Positions 1 through 9,054 of a stretch of 64,000 nucleotides of DNA are shown piece by piece; the first letter of the stretch is position 1; the number at the start of each line of letters is the position of its first letter. Origin of the DNA: Sulfurospirillum diekertiae (GTDB lineage Bacteria > Campylobacterota > Campylobacteria > Campylobacterales > Sulfurospirillaceae). The translations under genes and the position numbers were made by a program. Where the stretch lies: contig NZ_CP023275.1 of assembly GCF_002309535.1 (NCBI RefSeq), forward strand, positions 2,728,001 to 2,792,000, given 5' to 3'. Under the pieces are notes generated by a model that ran no database searches, was not told the origin of the DNA, and worked only from the letters and a program-made list of their open reading frames with translations.

Positions 1-39
1 TCATTGACATTAACAACGGATCGTTTCCACGTTAAGATT

Positions 40-1041
40 TTAAAAGAAAATATCTTTCGATGTGCTACGTACTTTTAAATCAGTTATGCTTACAAAAGAG
101 CCTTTAGCATAGGCTTCGAGGGCACAGCGTCCAATCATCGCGGCATTATCGGAGCAAAATTCCATTTTCGCGGTATGAAGTGTCGCTTTTTTAGACATGC
201 AAAATGCTTCGAGTTCGCCACGTAAATAGAGATTTGCACTCGCTCCACCGACAACACCAAAATGTTCAACCGGACGCTCTTTATACGCTTTTTTGATCTT
301 TTGCATGAGGTGCGCCACAGCCACACGTTGAAACGAAGCGCAAATATCGCAGATGGTCTGTTCATCCAAATTTTCCTGCGCCTCAACGCAGAGTCTTACT
401 TGGTTTTTAAGACCCGAATAGCTAAAAGCTAGTAATGAAGTGGAGGTACCTTGCAAAGGAATCGTAAAATCAAATCGTTTGGCATTGCCTTTTTTAGCAT
501 ACGCCTCGATAAGCGCACCGGCAGGATAAGGAAGTCCCAACATTTTTCCTACCTTATCAAAACTCTCTCCAAAGCTGTCATCCATCGTCGTTGCAAGTAA
601 GGTTATTTCCTCTAAACTCTTTACATGTAAAAGCTGAGTGTGCCCACCAGAGACCAATAAAACATCCATCGGAAAACGTATTTCATCTTCGATAAAAAGG
701 GAGCAAATATGCCCTTTGAGATGATTAATACCAAGGAGTGGAAGATGAAGCGCAACGCTGAGTGCCTTTGCCATGCTAACACCTTCTACCAAGCTGACCG
801 AAAGTCCTGGCTCATTCGTCACGGCAATTGCTTTGAGCTCCGCAAAATAGGGCTTCGCCTCTTCAAGTATTTTAGGAAGAGTCACCGCATGAAGGCGCGC
901 GGCAAGTTCAGGTACAACACCACCATACTGTGCATGTTCCGCATCTTGCGAAATTTTTTTATGGAAGAGCAGTTTTTTATCACTTAAACGCGTAATCGCA
1001 ATAGAGCTATCGTCACAGCTACTTTCAATGCTTAAGATCAT
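40..1041 (-). CDS. tsaD: tRNA N6-adenosine threonylcarbamoyltransferase TsaD
   Basis: Transfers the threonylcarbamoyl group from TC-AMP to A37 of ANN-decoding tRNAs, working with TsaB and TsaE in the cytoplasm. The 333-residue protein has the usual family length. Visible signatures are SCDDSSIAI near the N-terminus, the GVVPELAARLH block (41-51), metal-binding His107 and His111 in HLKGH, SGGHTQL (131-137) and the C-terminal SDNAAMIG, which supplies an Asp ligand in this family. The ATG follows the TAG stop of the upstream peptidase gene directly, so the two are probably co-transcribed. An internal TTACATGTAA palindrome encodes Leu-His-Val-Lys around residue 138. Identification is secure. Confidence 0.96.
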   Translation of the reverse strand: MILSIESSCDDSSIAITRLSDKKLLFHKKISQDAEHAQYGGVVPELAARLHAVTLPKILEEAKPYFAELKAIAVTNEPGLSVSLVEGVSMAKALSVALHLPLLGINHLKGHICSLFIEDEIRFPMDVLLVSGGHTQLLHVKSLEEITLLATTMDDSFGESFDKVGKMLGLPYPAGALIEAYAKKGNAKRFDFTIPLQGTSTSLLAFSYSGLKNQVRLCVEAQENLDEQTICDICASFQRVAVAHLMQKIKKAYKERPVEHFGVVGGASANLYLRGELEAFCMSKKATLHTAKMEFCSDNAAMIGRCALEAYAKGSFVSITDLKVRSTSKDIFF

Positions 1042-1788
1042 CTAGACAATCTTCACGTGCCACGGCTCATACCGGACACCATCTCCATTGCCGATGGTAT
1101 AACGTGTCGAAACATAAGAGAGTTTTTGTAAATTCCAAAACTCCTCTGTACGTGCAAAATTAGCGGTAAAGTTTTGACGTCCCCAGCCACGTTTCCCCAC
1201 ATCAAAATCACCTACCGAATGATAAGAAAATCCAGGGGGGACTAAGGAGCGTGTCGCAATAGTAATATTGCCATTTTCATTTTTAATTTTTTCCATATGA
1301 AGGCTGAGCTGCTTCATGACACTGCGAACACCCGATGTTAAAATCAGTGTTGGCCCAATATCTTTCATTAAACGCGTTAAAAGCTCTTGTGAAGTCTCTC
1401 GGTAGACATAATGCCCCGTACCATCAATTTTAATGACATCTTTTTCAGGAATACTATGACTCAAATCTTCGACCGTTCGTTTCCCATAAAAACCATAGAT
1501 TACAGGATCGGTATAGAAAATCTCTTCAATGTAAGCAATTTCAGCAGGTGTAAAGGCGCCTATTTTAGGATAGTTTTTGGCAATTTTAAGTGTTTCATCA
1601 AAAGAGATAAGATTAAAGTTAGCATAACCAACTGTTCGCTCAACCATATCAAGCTTTTTCATCACAGAGTCAAAAATAACTTTTTGCTCATCTTTAAGCC
1701 AAATGTCGGGATGTTTTAACTCATCAGCCTGTGCCAAACTTCCTACTAACGTTGCACCCATTAATCCTAAAAAATATCTTCGTTTCAT
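1042..1788 (-). CDS. M15-family D-alanyl-D-alanine carboxypeptidase-like exported protein
   Basis: Likely a periplasmic zinc peptidase acting on peptidoglycan stem peptides (VanY/M15B-like). The N-terminus MKRRYFLGLMGA followed by a hydrophobic stretch and AQA is an export signal with a possible twin-arginine motif. The metal-site pattern S-x-H-x-x-G-D-F-D (His190, Asp194/196) and the C-terminal EPWH (His244) match the H...D...H layout of M15 enzymes. At 248 residues it is one catalytic domain plus a divergent N-terminal half. It lies immediately upstream of tsaD with no gap. The family is inferred from motifs; the substrate is not shown. Confidence 0.75.
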   Translation of the reverse strand: MKRRYFLGLMGATLVGSLAQADELKHPDIWLKDEQKVIFDSVMKKLDMVERTVGYANFNLISFDETLKIAKNYPKIGAFTPAEIAYIEEIFYTDPVIYGFYGKRTVEDLSHSIPEKDVIKIDGTGHYVYRETSQELLTRLMKDIGPTLILTSGVRSVMKQLSLHMEKIKNENGNITIATRSLVPPGFSYHSVGDFDVGKRGWGRQNFTANFARTEEFWNLQKLSYVSTRYTIGNGDGVRYEPWHVKIV

Positions 1789-1820
1789 ACTCTGCCCTGT
1801 TTCATTGTTTCCTGTTATGA

Positions 1821-4706
1821 TTATAACATGTGCATTTGATTTTTTAATAAAAGTTCTGCATCTGCGGCAGCTATAGGCTTACTAAAGAGATAACCTTGCA
1901 TTAACTCACACCCACTGCTATAAATAAACTCTTTTTGTCCTTGTGTCTCAACACCCTCTGCTAAGACTTTTAGCCCCAAACCACGTCCAAGCTCAATGAT
2001 CGTTCGAGCGATTGCACGATCTTCTCCACTCTCTTCTAGATTTTGAACAAAACTTTGATCGATTTTTAGCTTTGTAATCGGGAGTTGTTTAAGATACGCT
2101 AGCGAAGAGTGTCCTGTTCCAAAATCATCAATCGAAATATCGACCCCTAATTCTCGAAACCGTTTTAACAGTGCTATGAATTTGGTAGTATCTTTCATAA
2201 TAAATCGCTCAACAATCTCCATTTCTATCCATTCAGGCTTACACCCACTCTCGCGTAAGCTTTGAATCATAAAAGCGACTAATCCAGCTTCTTCTAGCTG
2301 TTTTCCTGCAATATTAATCGCCGTTTTACCAGGATCAAGCCCCATGTCATACCAGACTTTAATCTGACGCATCACCTCTTTAATCACCCAGTTTCCAATC
2401 TCAATGATGAGCTCACTCTCTTCTGCAATATTGATAAAATATCCCGGTGCCGTCAAACCTCGTGTTGGGTGATTCCAACGAATAAGTGCTTCAAAGCCCA
2501 CAATTTTTTCACTTTGAAGATTAATTTGAGGTCGATAGAAAATCACAAACTCATTTTTATCCAGTGCTTTACGCAAGCTTTTTTCAATTTCAAGATGTTC
2601 ATTGGTCTCTTGGTTCATCTCTTGATCGAAAAAGACATAACGATTGCGCCCTTTTGACTTAGCTTTATACATTGCGATATCAGCATTTTTGAGGAGTTTA
2701 CTCGCCACTTCACCGTCATTGGGGTAAACGCTCACACCAATACTCATGGTAATTTTAAAACTCTCATTTCCTAAAAGAAAAGGTTCTTGAAAAGCAGAAA
2801 CCAATTTTTTAATTGCAACAAAAATATCGCTGACATCTTTACACCCATCAAGCAATACAATAAACTCATCACCGCTTAACCGCGCTACCGTATCTGTCTC
2901 GCGGACACTGCTTTTCATGCGTGTGGCAATCGTTGTTAAAAGGATATCACCTGCATCGTGTCCTAAAGAGTCATTAACGCTTTTAAATTTATCAATATCC
3001 ACAAACATAACACCTAAAACTTTACCATCGCGACTCGCTTTTTTGATCGCTTGCGTGAGTCTGTCTTGTAAAAGATTACGGTTAGGAAGTCCTGTGAGCG
3101 TATCGTGTTCTACTTGATGAATTAAAAGTTTTTTCTGGTTTTTATTCTCGTCTTCAAGCGCTTTACGGATGGTAATATCGCGCACAGAGCAGTGTTGAAT
3201 AATACCTTTGTCCATATGAATGGTTGTCATCATCACGCTAATCCAAAAAAGCTTTCCATCACACGCTCGCGCTTGCCACTCAAATTTATGGACGCTTTGT
3301 TGTGATGCCAAGGCATTCATCCACAAAGCTTTTTCATAAGAGCTCTGTTCATCTGGCTGAAATTCTGGTGAGAGATCTGCTAAAGTCACATTGATGAGTT
3401 CTTTTTTATCTTTGGCTTTGAACATCTTCATAATCGCTTCGTTACAGTCGACAAAAACACCCTCTTTCAGCAACCAAATTCCATCAGCAGACTTTTGGTA
3501 CAACGTTTCAAAAACCATTTTTTGTTCTCTAATTTGCTTGTTACTTAAGAGTAAGTGGTTTTCGTAACGAGATAAAACCGAACGAAGTTTTGTTGAGATA
3601 AAAAACATGATCCCCATTACCAAGAGCATGATAATCAAGGAGACTGCTAACATGTTAATAATCGTTGATTGCATTTTATCTCTAAGAATTTGTTCTTGCT
3701 CTAGTAGCGCATTGTTTTCTTCATACAAGTATGCCCCCGTACCAATTACCCACTCAAATTGTGGAATTGCACGAATAAAGGAGATTTTACTACGATCAAG
3801 GGCGGTCGGGTGATAAGAGGCAACATAACTCATAAAGAAGCCCTCAAGATTACGCTTACCTCCTTCCACAATATCTTTAATAATAAATTGATGGTTGGTA
3901 ACAACATCCAGCCTATTTTTACCGACCAACGAATGATCGCCATGAGAGATAGTATTGCCATCATAATCATACGCGAAGATATAGCCATACTCACCATACT
4001 TCGTATTGAGAAGCAGTTTTTGAGTCTCTTTTTTGATCCTCTCTCTCAGCTCATCTTCATAACGCCCACTGGCAACATAGATATTTAAAGGAGCAAATTG
4101 CCTAGCATAGCCTATTTTATTACGAACTTTTTCATCTTGAGGATTTTTCCAAGGATAAATCAGCGAAAAGGCTTCCTCTCTTTTAAGCCGCTCAATTCCC
4201 TCTTTGACATAATATTTACCAGCAGCATCTTGCGCATGGAGAAAATTCTTCCCCTCTAGCTCCTTATCAGCCCCATGCATGATGCAGGTTCCATCTAAAC
4301 CAAAAACAACATAATAACCGCTAAGGTCATTGAAAAAACGTGTATCTCTTAACTTTTTTTTAATTTTTTCTAAAATTTGATCTCGCGGAAGGTTGGGGTT
4401 TTCAATGTAAATATCATTAATACTTTTATAGGCAAAATTGACAATGTTTTTAACTTCATCTTTCGCTTCATTCATCAAAAATTTTTCATTTTCATTGATA
4501 TAGTCGATCAGTTTATCAATGCGTTCTTGCGCTTGGGCTTTAGAGCGTTTCACATAAGCAACACGTGTGTTTTCAAGTGATTTATAATACTCAGCACGCT
4601 CGGCAGAGATAATAATCGCCAAGGTAATTGAAAAAGTGAGTAGAATGGCAAAGGCAGGTAAAAAAACAATCCATTTGGTAATATTTTGTTTTTTTAAGCT
4701 TAACAA
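1821..4706 (-). CDS. dCache-PAS-GGDEF-EAL cyclic-di-GMP signalling protein
   Basis: A 961-residue membrane sensor predicted to make and/or degrade cyclic di-GMP. The order is TM helix (about 13-33), periplasmic double-Cache ligand-binding region (about 60-345, with the repeated Gly-Tyr-Tyr/Gly-Tyr-Ile and 'YVASGRYEDEL' type segments), second TM (about 350-372), PAS (about 395-510), GGDEF with RLSGDEF, and EAL. The EAL part keeps FEALIRW, EMEIVERF, IDDFGTG and AEGVET, so phosphodiesterase activity is plausible; SGDEF is also compatible with cyclase activity. The start is TTG with GGAG about 8 bases upstream; the nearby ATG is out of frame. Ligand unknown. Confidence 0.9.
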   Translation of the reverse strand: MLSLKKQNITKWIVFLPAFAILLTFSITLAIIISAERAEYYKSLENTRVAYVKRSKAQAQERIDKLIDYINENEKFLMNEAKDEVKNIVNFAYKSINDIYIENPNLPRDQILEKIKKKLRDTRFFNDLSGYYVVFGLDGTCIMHGADKELEGKNFLHAQDAAGKYYVKEGIERLKREEAFSLIYPWKNPQDEKVRNKIGYARQFAPLNIYVASGRYEDELRERIKKETQKLLLNTKYGEYGYIFAYDYDGNTISHGDHSLVGKNRLDVVTNHQFIIKDIVEGGKRNLEGFFMSYVASYHPTALDRSKISFIRAIPQFEWVIGTGAYLYEENNALLEQEQILRDKMQSTIINMLAVSLIIMLLVMGIMFFISTKLRSVLSRYENHLLLSNKQIREQKMVFETLYQKSADGIWLLKEGVFVDCNEAIMKMFKAKDKKELINVTLADLSPEFQPDEQSSYEKALWMNALASQQSVHKFEWQARACDGKLFWISVMMTTIHMDKGIIQHCSVRDITIRKALEDENKNQKKLLIHQVEHDTLTGLPNRNLLQDRLTQAIKKASRDGKVLGVMFVDIDKFKSVNDSLGHDAGDILLTTIATRMKSSVRETDTVARLSGDEFIVLLDGCKDVSDIFVAIKKLVSAFQEPFLLGNESFKITMSIGVSVYPNDGEVASKLLKNADIAMYKAKSKGRNRYVFFDQEMNQETNEHLEIEKSLRKALDKNEFVIFYRPQINLQSEKIVGFEALIRWNHPTRGLTAPGYFINIAEESELIIEIGNWVIKEVMRQIKVWYDMGLDPGKTAINIAGKQLEEAGLVAFMIQSLRESGCKPEWIEMEIVERFIMKDTTKFIALLKRFRELGVDISIDDFGTGHSSLAYLKQLPITKLKIDQSFVQNLEESGEDRAIARTIIELGRGLGLKVLAEGVETQGQKEFIYSSGCELMQGYLFSKPIAAADAELLLKNQMHML

Positions 4707-4723
4707 TTCATACTCCAGTTGGG

Positions 4724-5317
4724 TTATTTTATAGTTATTACTTTATCAAAAAATTCTAAAATTTTGCCTACCCTTGCCTGCCATAAACGTGAAAAAAGCA
4801 TTTTTTCTTCCGCATTGAGTGTTTCAGTAAGTAACTTTTGCATCAAAGGTTGCATGAGCGGGTCAACCTCAATACAACTAGGATTATAAGCAATATCCAC
4901 AAATTCATCCGTATCCATCCGCTGCATTCTTACATGTAAAGGTATTTGAGCATTAAAAAACATCAAATCTGTGCGTTTGTGATGAGCCCCTAAACCTTTA
5001 AATCCCCAATGATCGGTTGCTCCTGTTATCAGTGAAAAGACATTCGCAACGACACCCGTTGTTCCTTCTTTTTGCGCCTCTTTAAAGAAAACTTTGATAC
5101 CACCTCGTTTGGGTATCGCGTTAGGATAAAGCGCTTTAAGCCCTTCTCTTACCATCAAATAAGCGCCTGCAATCGTTGGACAACTATGTCCTGCACTTTT
5201 GACAACATCTAAATAACTAAAAACAATCTCTCCCTTTTCAAAAGCGCCTAACACTTCTGAGAGAGGATCCTGTAGCGTGATGGTTTCTATCGTATCAAAA
5301 AAAGTAGGGTATTTCAT
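4724..5317 (-). CDS. FmdE-like protein
   Basis: Resembles the FmdE family, named after formylmethanofuran dehydrogenase subunit E, whose bacterial members are metal- or cofactor-binding proteins of mostly unknown role. The diagnostic segment is the AGHSCPTIAGAYLMVREG block near residue 44, equivalent to the GHxCPG motif. About 197 residues from the chosen ATG, which has AGGAGT seven bases upstream; the open frame extends 18 codons further without a ribosome site. It sits 17 bases upstream of the GGDEF-EAL gene on the same strand. A role in molybdenum or tungsten cofactor metabolism is possible but only inferred from the family name. Confidence 0.65.
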   Translation of the reverse strand: MKYPTFFDTIETITLQDPLSEVLGAFEKGEIVFSYLDVVKSAGHSCPTIAGAYLMVREGLKALYPNAIPKRGGIKVFFKEAQKEGTTGVVANVFSLITGATDHWGFKGLGAHHKRTDLMFFNAQIPLHVRMQRMDTDEFVDIAYNPSCIEVDPLMQPLMQKLLTETLNAEEKMLFSRLWQARVGKILEFFDKVITIK

Positions 5318-5386
5318 GGTGACTCCTTCATATGATGAAAAGATTGTAACAAAACTAAAAAAGAATGTCATTGATTTAAATTGTGT

Positions 5387-5392
5387 TACAAT
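5387..5392 (+). promoter_or_regulatory. -10 box for the methyltransferase gene
   Basis: TACAAT about 34 bases upstream of the ATG at 5427, in the divergent gap with the FmdE-like gene. No convincing -35 hexamer, which is usual in this phylum. Confidence 0.4.
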
Positions 5393-5426
5393 AAACTGAC
5401 AATAACGCTAAAAAACAAGGGTGCAG

Positions 5427-6032
5427 ATGCAAGCATTTTGGAATGAAAAATTTCAAACAAACCATTTCATCTACGGAGAAGCGCCCAATCATTTTATTAA
5501 AGAGAACAGTGACCTTTTACTTCAAGCACAAAAAGTGCTTTGTTTGGGCGAAGGCGAAGGGCGTAATGCCATTTTTTTAGCCGATAAAGGTCTTGAAGTC
5601 GAAGCTTTGGATGCTTCTGATGTAGCGCTTTTCAAACTGCGCAAACGGGCAAAAGAGCATTACGTTTTTATTAAAATCCGCCATACACTCTTGGAGTATT
5701 GGCAACCTGACACACTTTATGATGCCGTCATCTGCACCTATCTTCACCTCGCAAAGCCTAACCAAAAAATGCTTTTTGAAAAAGCAATCGAAGCGCTTGC
5801 CCCTCAGGGCTATTTTATTGCCGAATTTTTTAGTGAAAGCCAGATTCACTTTGAGAGTGGAGGTCCCAAAGATCTTACGTTCCTCTACGATGTCAATGAT
5901 ATTCTGGATACCGTAAAAAATCTCTCTTGCAAAATTTTGAAACTGGCACAAGAGGTTGTTACCCTAAATGAAGGCGATAGTCATATCGGACGGGCGAGTG
6001 TTATTCGCATTATCTTACAAAAGACAGCTTAG
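5427..6032 (+). CDS. class I SAM-dependent methyltransferase
   Basis: A cytoplasmic SAM-dependent methyltransferase of about 201 residues, close in style to TehB/thiopurine-type enzymes. Motif I is VLCLGEGEGRNAIFLA (about residues 37-52), followed by the acidic post-I residue in EALDAS and a motif II-like AVICTYLHL. Substrate cannot be told from the sequence. I chose ATG 5427 rather than the in-frame GTG at 5421 because AAGG at 5417-5420 is well spaced only for the ATG. The gene ends four bases inside the convergent lipoprotein gene. Confidence 0.85.
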   Translation: MQAFWNEKFQTNHFIYGEAPNHFIKENSDLLLQAQKVLCLGEGEGRNAIFLADKGLEVEALDASDVALFKLRKRAKEHYVFIKIRHTLLEYWQPDTLYDAVICTYLHLAKPNQKMLFEKAIEALAPQGYFIAEFFSESQIHFESGGPKDLTFLYDVNDILDTVKNLSCKILKLAQEVVTLNEGDSHIGRASVIRIILQKTA

Positions 6033-6571
6033 CGCTCAATTGTCCCATAATAGCGACTTCGTTCTAAATTTTCTACCCATTTATAATCAGGGTCATCCCC
6101 TATTTTTGCCCAATATAGCACGCCCGAATTGCGCCAGGGATCAATTAAGATACCCGTACGAAACGGTGCGCCTTTTGCGACAACAACGACGGAATTGTGC
6201 TCATTAAATTCACCCTTATTCGCAACACCCCAACGCAAATCAAAACTTTGGTACTTTTGGCTTTTCAGATGCGTGATCATATCTTCGCTCCATTGATAGC
6301 AAAGCCCTCGCTCTTTAAGCCCTGTATTAATCAAAAAATTATGAAACGTTGGTGGATAGACAAGCCCATAACGCTCGGCTAAAACTTGAGGGTACAGCAA
6401 CGATTCATAAGCGAACATACGCGCTTCTTGGTAGTCCACATCGGGGCTTAACTGTGTTAACTGCGTGGTGAGGGCAGAGACCTCGTTTGGCATTACATGT
6501 AAAGCATCTTGTTTGGCGCTACAGCCACCTAAGATAAGAGAAAACAAGAGAAGAAAAAGAAACTGTTTCAT
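6029..6571 (-). CDS. lipoprotein of unknown function
   Basis: A 180-residue protein with a lipoprotein signal peptide ending in the lipobox LGGC (Cys17), so it should be membrane-anchored and periplasmic. The mature part is soluble, rich in aromatic residues, with 'CYQWSEDM' and 'DPWRNSG' segments; I do not recognise a named domain. It overlaps the 3' end of the upstream metallophosphoesterase gene by four bases (ATGA) and is therefore probably translationally coupled to it. A TTACATGTAA palindrome encodes Leu-His-Val just after the lipid Cys region. Confidence 0.8.
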   Translation of the reverse strand: MKQFLFLLLFSLILGGCSAKQDALHVMPNEVSALTTQLTQLSPDVDYQEARMFAYESLLYPQVLAERYGLVYPPTFHNFLINTGLKERGLCYQWSEDMITHLKSQKYQSFDLRWGVANKGEFNEHNSVVVVAKGAPFRTGILIDPWRNSGVLYWAKIGDDPDYKWVENLERSRYYGTIER

Positions 6572-7692
6572 GCTTTTTTGACTTTAAGATTGATTTTGAC
6601 GATTTCACTAGGCGCCATAATACGCACCGCTGGACCCCAAAAACCCGCACCATTACTGACAAAGACTTGTGTGTGCTTTGAGTGCTGATACAGACCACTT
6701 AAATAAGGCTGATCAAGGAGTACCAAAAGACCAAAAGGAAAAATCTGTCCCCCGTGTGTGTGACCACTAAGAATCAGATCAATCTTTTCATCGGTCATTT
6801 CTTTGACAATTTTAGGTTGATGGGAGAGCAAAATTGTTGGCAATTCTGGCTTTACATGTAAAAGTGCACGCTTTAGATCAGGTGGCTCAAAATCAAAACG
6901 TTTGCCGGACATATCCATCGCACCCGCAAGATTAATCGTATGATTGATGACAATAGAACGGTTGGAAAGAACATGAACGCCCAAAGTACGAACATACTCC
7001 ATAATTTTATGAACGCCGTAAAAATACTCATGATTTCCCGGCACATAGTAAACACCCAAACGACTCTGAATGGTGCGCAAAGAGTCAAGTTTGTCACCAA
7101 TTTGAGTCACCGGCATATCGATCAAATCACCGGTAATGACAACCATATCCGCATCTAAAGCATTTACTTGCTTCACCACAGCATCCATAAACGATTTTCC
7201 AAGGGTTTTGCCGATGTGCACATCCGTAATCTGAACAATGCTGAGCTCTGATTCCAACCCATCAATAAAAACATCGACCTCTTTAATGCGCGGTGCTTTC
7301 ATACCATTAAGAAAGCCTTTAGCAATGTACGAAAATGCCAAAATAAGCATCGTAACATCAAATACCATTTTGATAAACAATCGTCTGGAATAATCATGTG
7401 GGATTTTGGCATAAGGAATATGAAAGAGATCGTAAAGTATCGCCACACAAAACAGCATAAACGAGACACCGATCATCGCCGAGAATAATGTGTACAAAAT
7501 GGGGTCAAGATTGTCCAAACGAAGGACTAAGAAGTAGCATATTTCGCACAGGGTAATGGCGATCATCACCCATTTGATCACACCTTGAATCTTGAAAAAC
7601 AGATCCAAGCGTTTGAGAAAACGCTTGTAACTGTAAAAATTAATAAGCGATAAAACTGCAATAGCTGCAAATGCGAACGAAAGGCGAAACAT
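6568..7692 (-). CDS. membrane-anchored metallophosphoesterase (YkuE/calcineurin-like)
   Basis: Four to five N-terminal membrane helices (residues 1-130) carry a calcineurin-like phosphoesterase domain from about 145. All metal-binding motifs are present: DVHIG, GDLID, GNHEY, SHQP and SGHTHGGQ. The family includes YkuE-type enzymes that cleave phosphorylated lipid-linked substrates, for example UDP-diacylglucosamine; the actual substrate here is unknown. Total length is 374 residues. It is followed by the lipoprotein gene with a four-base overlap and preceded by the alanine symporter gene at a 12-base gap, suggesting one leftward transcript. Confidence 0.88.
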   Translation of the reverse strand: MFRLSFAFAAIAVLSLINFYSYKRFLKRLDLFFKIQGVIKWVMIAITLCEICYFLVLRLDNLDPILYTLFSAMIGVSFMLFCVAILYDLFHIPYAKIPHDYSRRLFIKMVFDVTMLILAFSYIAKGFLNGMKAPRIKEVDVFIDGLESELSIVQITDVHIGKTLGKSFMDAVVKQVNALDADMVVITGDLIDMPVTQIGDKLDSLRTIQSRLGVYYVPGNHEYFYGVHKIMEYVRTLGVHVLSNRSIVINHTINLAGAMDMSGKRFDFEPPDLKRALLHVKPELPTILLSHQPKIVKEMTDEKIDLILSGHTHGGQIFPFGLLVLLDQPYLSGLYQHSKHTQVFVSNGAGFWGPAVRIMAPSEIVKINLKVKKA

Positions 7693-7704
7693 ACCCTATT
7701 TTCC

Positions 7705-9036
7705 TTACTTAAGACTCTCAAAATAACGCTTACTCTCAGCCGAAATGACACGAGAGAGAAGTAACAGCGCTACAAGGTTTGGAATTGCCATCATACCATT
7801 CATAAGATCTGAAAAATTCCAGACAAACTCAAGTTTCAGCATCGAACCGACCATCACGCCTACAATAAATAAAACACGGTATAAACGAATAAATCGCTCA
7901 CCGAAGATGTACTCAAATGCTTTTTCACCGTAATAACTCCAACCCAAAATCGTCGAATAGGCAAATAAAACGGTTGAAATCACAACCACGATTCCGCCAA
8001 ATGTTCCTAAGTAAAGCTGAAAGCTTTGCATTGTCAGTGCACTTGGACTCACCCCTTGTTGCCAAAATGGCGAGATCAAGATAATGAGTGCGGTCATCGT
8101 ACAAACCACTAAAGTATCAATAAATGTTTGGGTCATGCTGACTAAGGCTTGACGTACAGGGTCGTTTGTTTTGGCTGCCGCTGCCGCAATAGGTGCTGAG
8201 CCAAGACCTGATTCATTGGAAAAGACACCACGTGCGACACCGTAGCGAATAGCTGCTGCCATCGTAGCGCCTACAAATCCACCACCCGCAGCAATCGGGC
8301 TAAAGGCATAATGAAAAATAAGACCAAAAGCATCACCTAATTTATCAAGGTTCATGGCCAAAATAACCAAAGAGACAGAGACATATGCCAAAATCATGAA
8401 CGGAACAAGAAATGAAGTAAAGTTACCGATCGATTTAATGCCCCCTAAAATGACCACGGCTGTTAGGGTTAAAAGAACCACACCTGTCACCCATGTTGGA
8501 ACGGCCATTTCACTACTTAAAATCTGAGCGACTGCGTTGGCTTGTGTCATATTACCAATGCCAAATGCTGCAATGGCGGTAAAAATAGCAAATGCCATAC
8601 CCAGTTTCGGCATATTAAGCCCATACGTAAGGTAGTACATCGGTCCGCCCTTAAAACCGTGATGATGCCCTTTTTGACGGTATTTCACCGCTAAAACGGC
8701 CTCAGAGTATTTCGTTGCCATTCCCACAAGTCCTGTCATCCACATCCAAAAAACAGCGCCAGGACCACCCAGTGTAATCGCTGTAGCGACGCCTACGATG
8801 TTACCAATACCCACCGTTGCGGCAAGGGCTGTCATAAGGGCGGCAAAGTGACTGATTTCACCCTCACCATCACTCTCTTTGTGAAAAATAAGTTTTAACG
8901 CATGTGGCAATGCCCAAAACTGCATACCCCGTAAAATAATCGTCAAATAAAGACCTGTACCTACTAGCAATACAAGCATTGGAGCACCCCAAACAATACC
9001 TGAGAGCGTCGCTACCAATTTTTCAATCATCTCCAT
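7705..9036 (-). CDS. sodium:alanine symporter family protein (AGCS)
   Basis: Imports alanine or glycine with Na+ across the inner membrane. The 443-residue protein is hydrophobic throughout with about ten or eleven helices and carries the family signature GGPGAVFWMWMTGLVGMATK (near residue 90-110) plus the conserved GVARGVFSNESGLGSAPIAA block. The ATG has AAGGAAG seven bases upstream. It follows the uracil permease gene by 18 bases on the same strand, forming a small transporter pair. Confidence 0.92.
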   Translation of the reverse strand: MEMIEKLVATLSGIVWGAPMLVLLVGTGLYLTIILRGMQFWALPHALKLIFHKESDGEGEISHFAALMTALAATVGIGNIVGVATAITLGGPGAVFWMWMTGLVGMATKYSEAVLAVKYRQKGHHHGFKGGPMYYLTYGLNMPKLGMAFAIFTAIAAFGIGNMTQANAVAQILSSEMAVPTWVTGVVLLTLTAVVILGGIKSIGNFTSFLVPFMILAYVSVSLVILAMNLDKLGDAFGLIFHYAFSPIAAGGGFVGATMAAAIRYGVARGVFSNESGLGSAPIAAAAAKTNDPVRQALVSMTQTFIDTLVVCTMTALIILISPFWQQGVSPSALTMQSFQLYLGTFGGIVVVISTVLFAYSTILGWSYYGEKAFEYIFGERFIRLYRVLFIVGVMVGSMLKLEFVWNFSDLMNGMMAIPNLVALLLLSRVISAESKRYFESLK

Positions 9037-9054
9037 CTATCTTCCTTAATTTCT

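Noticed and set aside
1-39. Possible gene start at the left edge (ATG complement at 2-4)
   Set aside because: Too short to judge and no ribosome site is visible.
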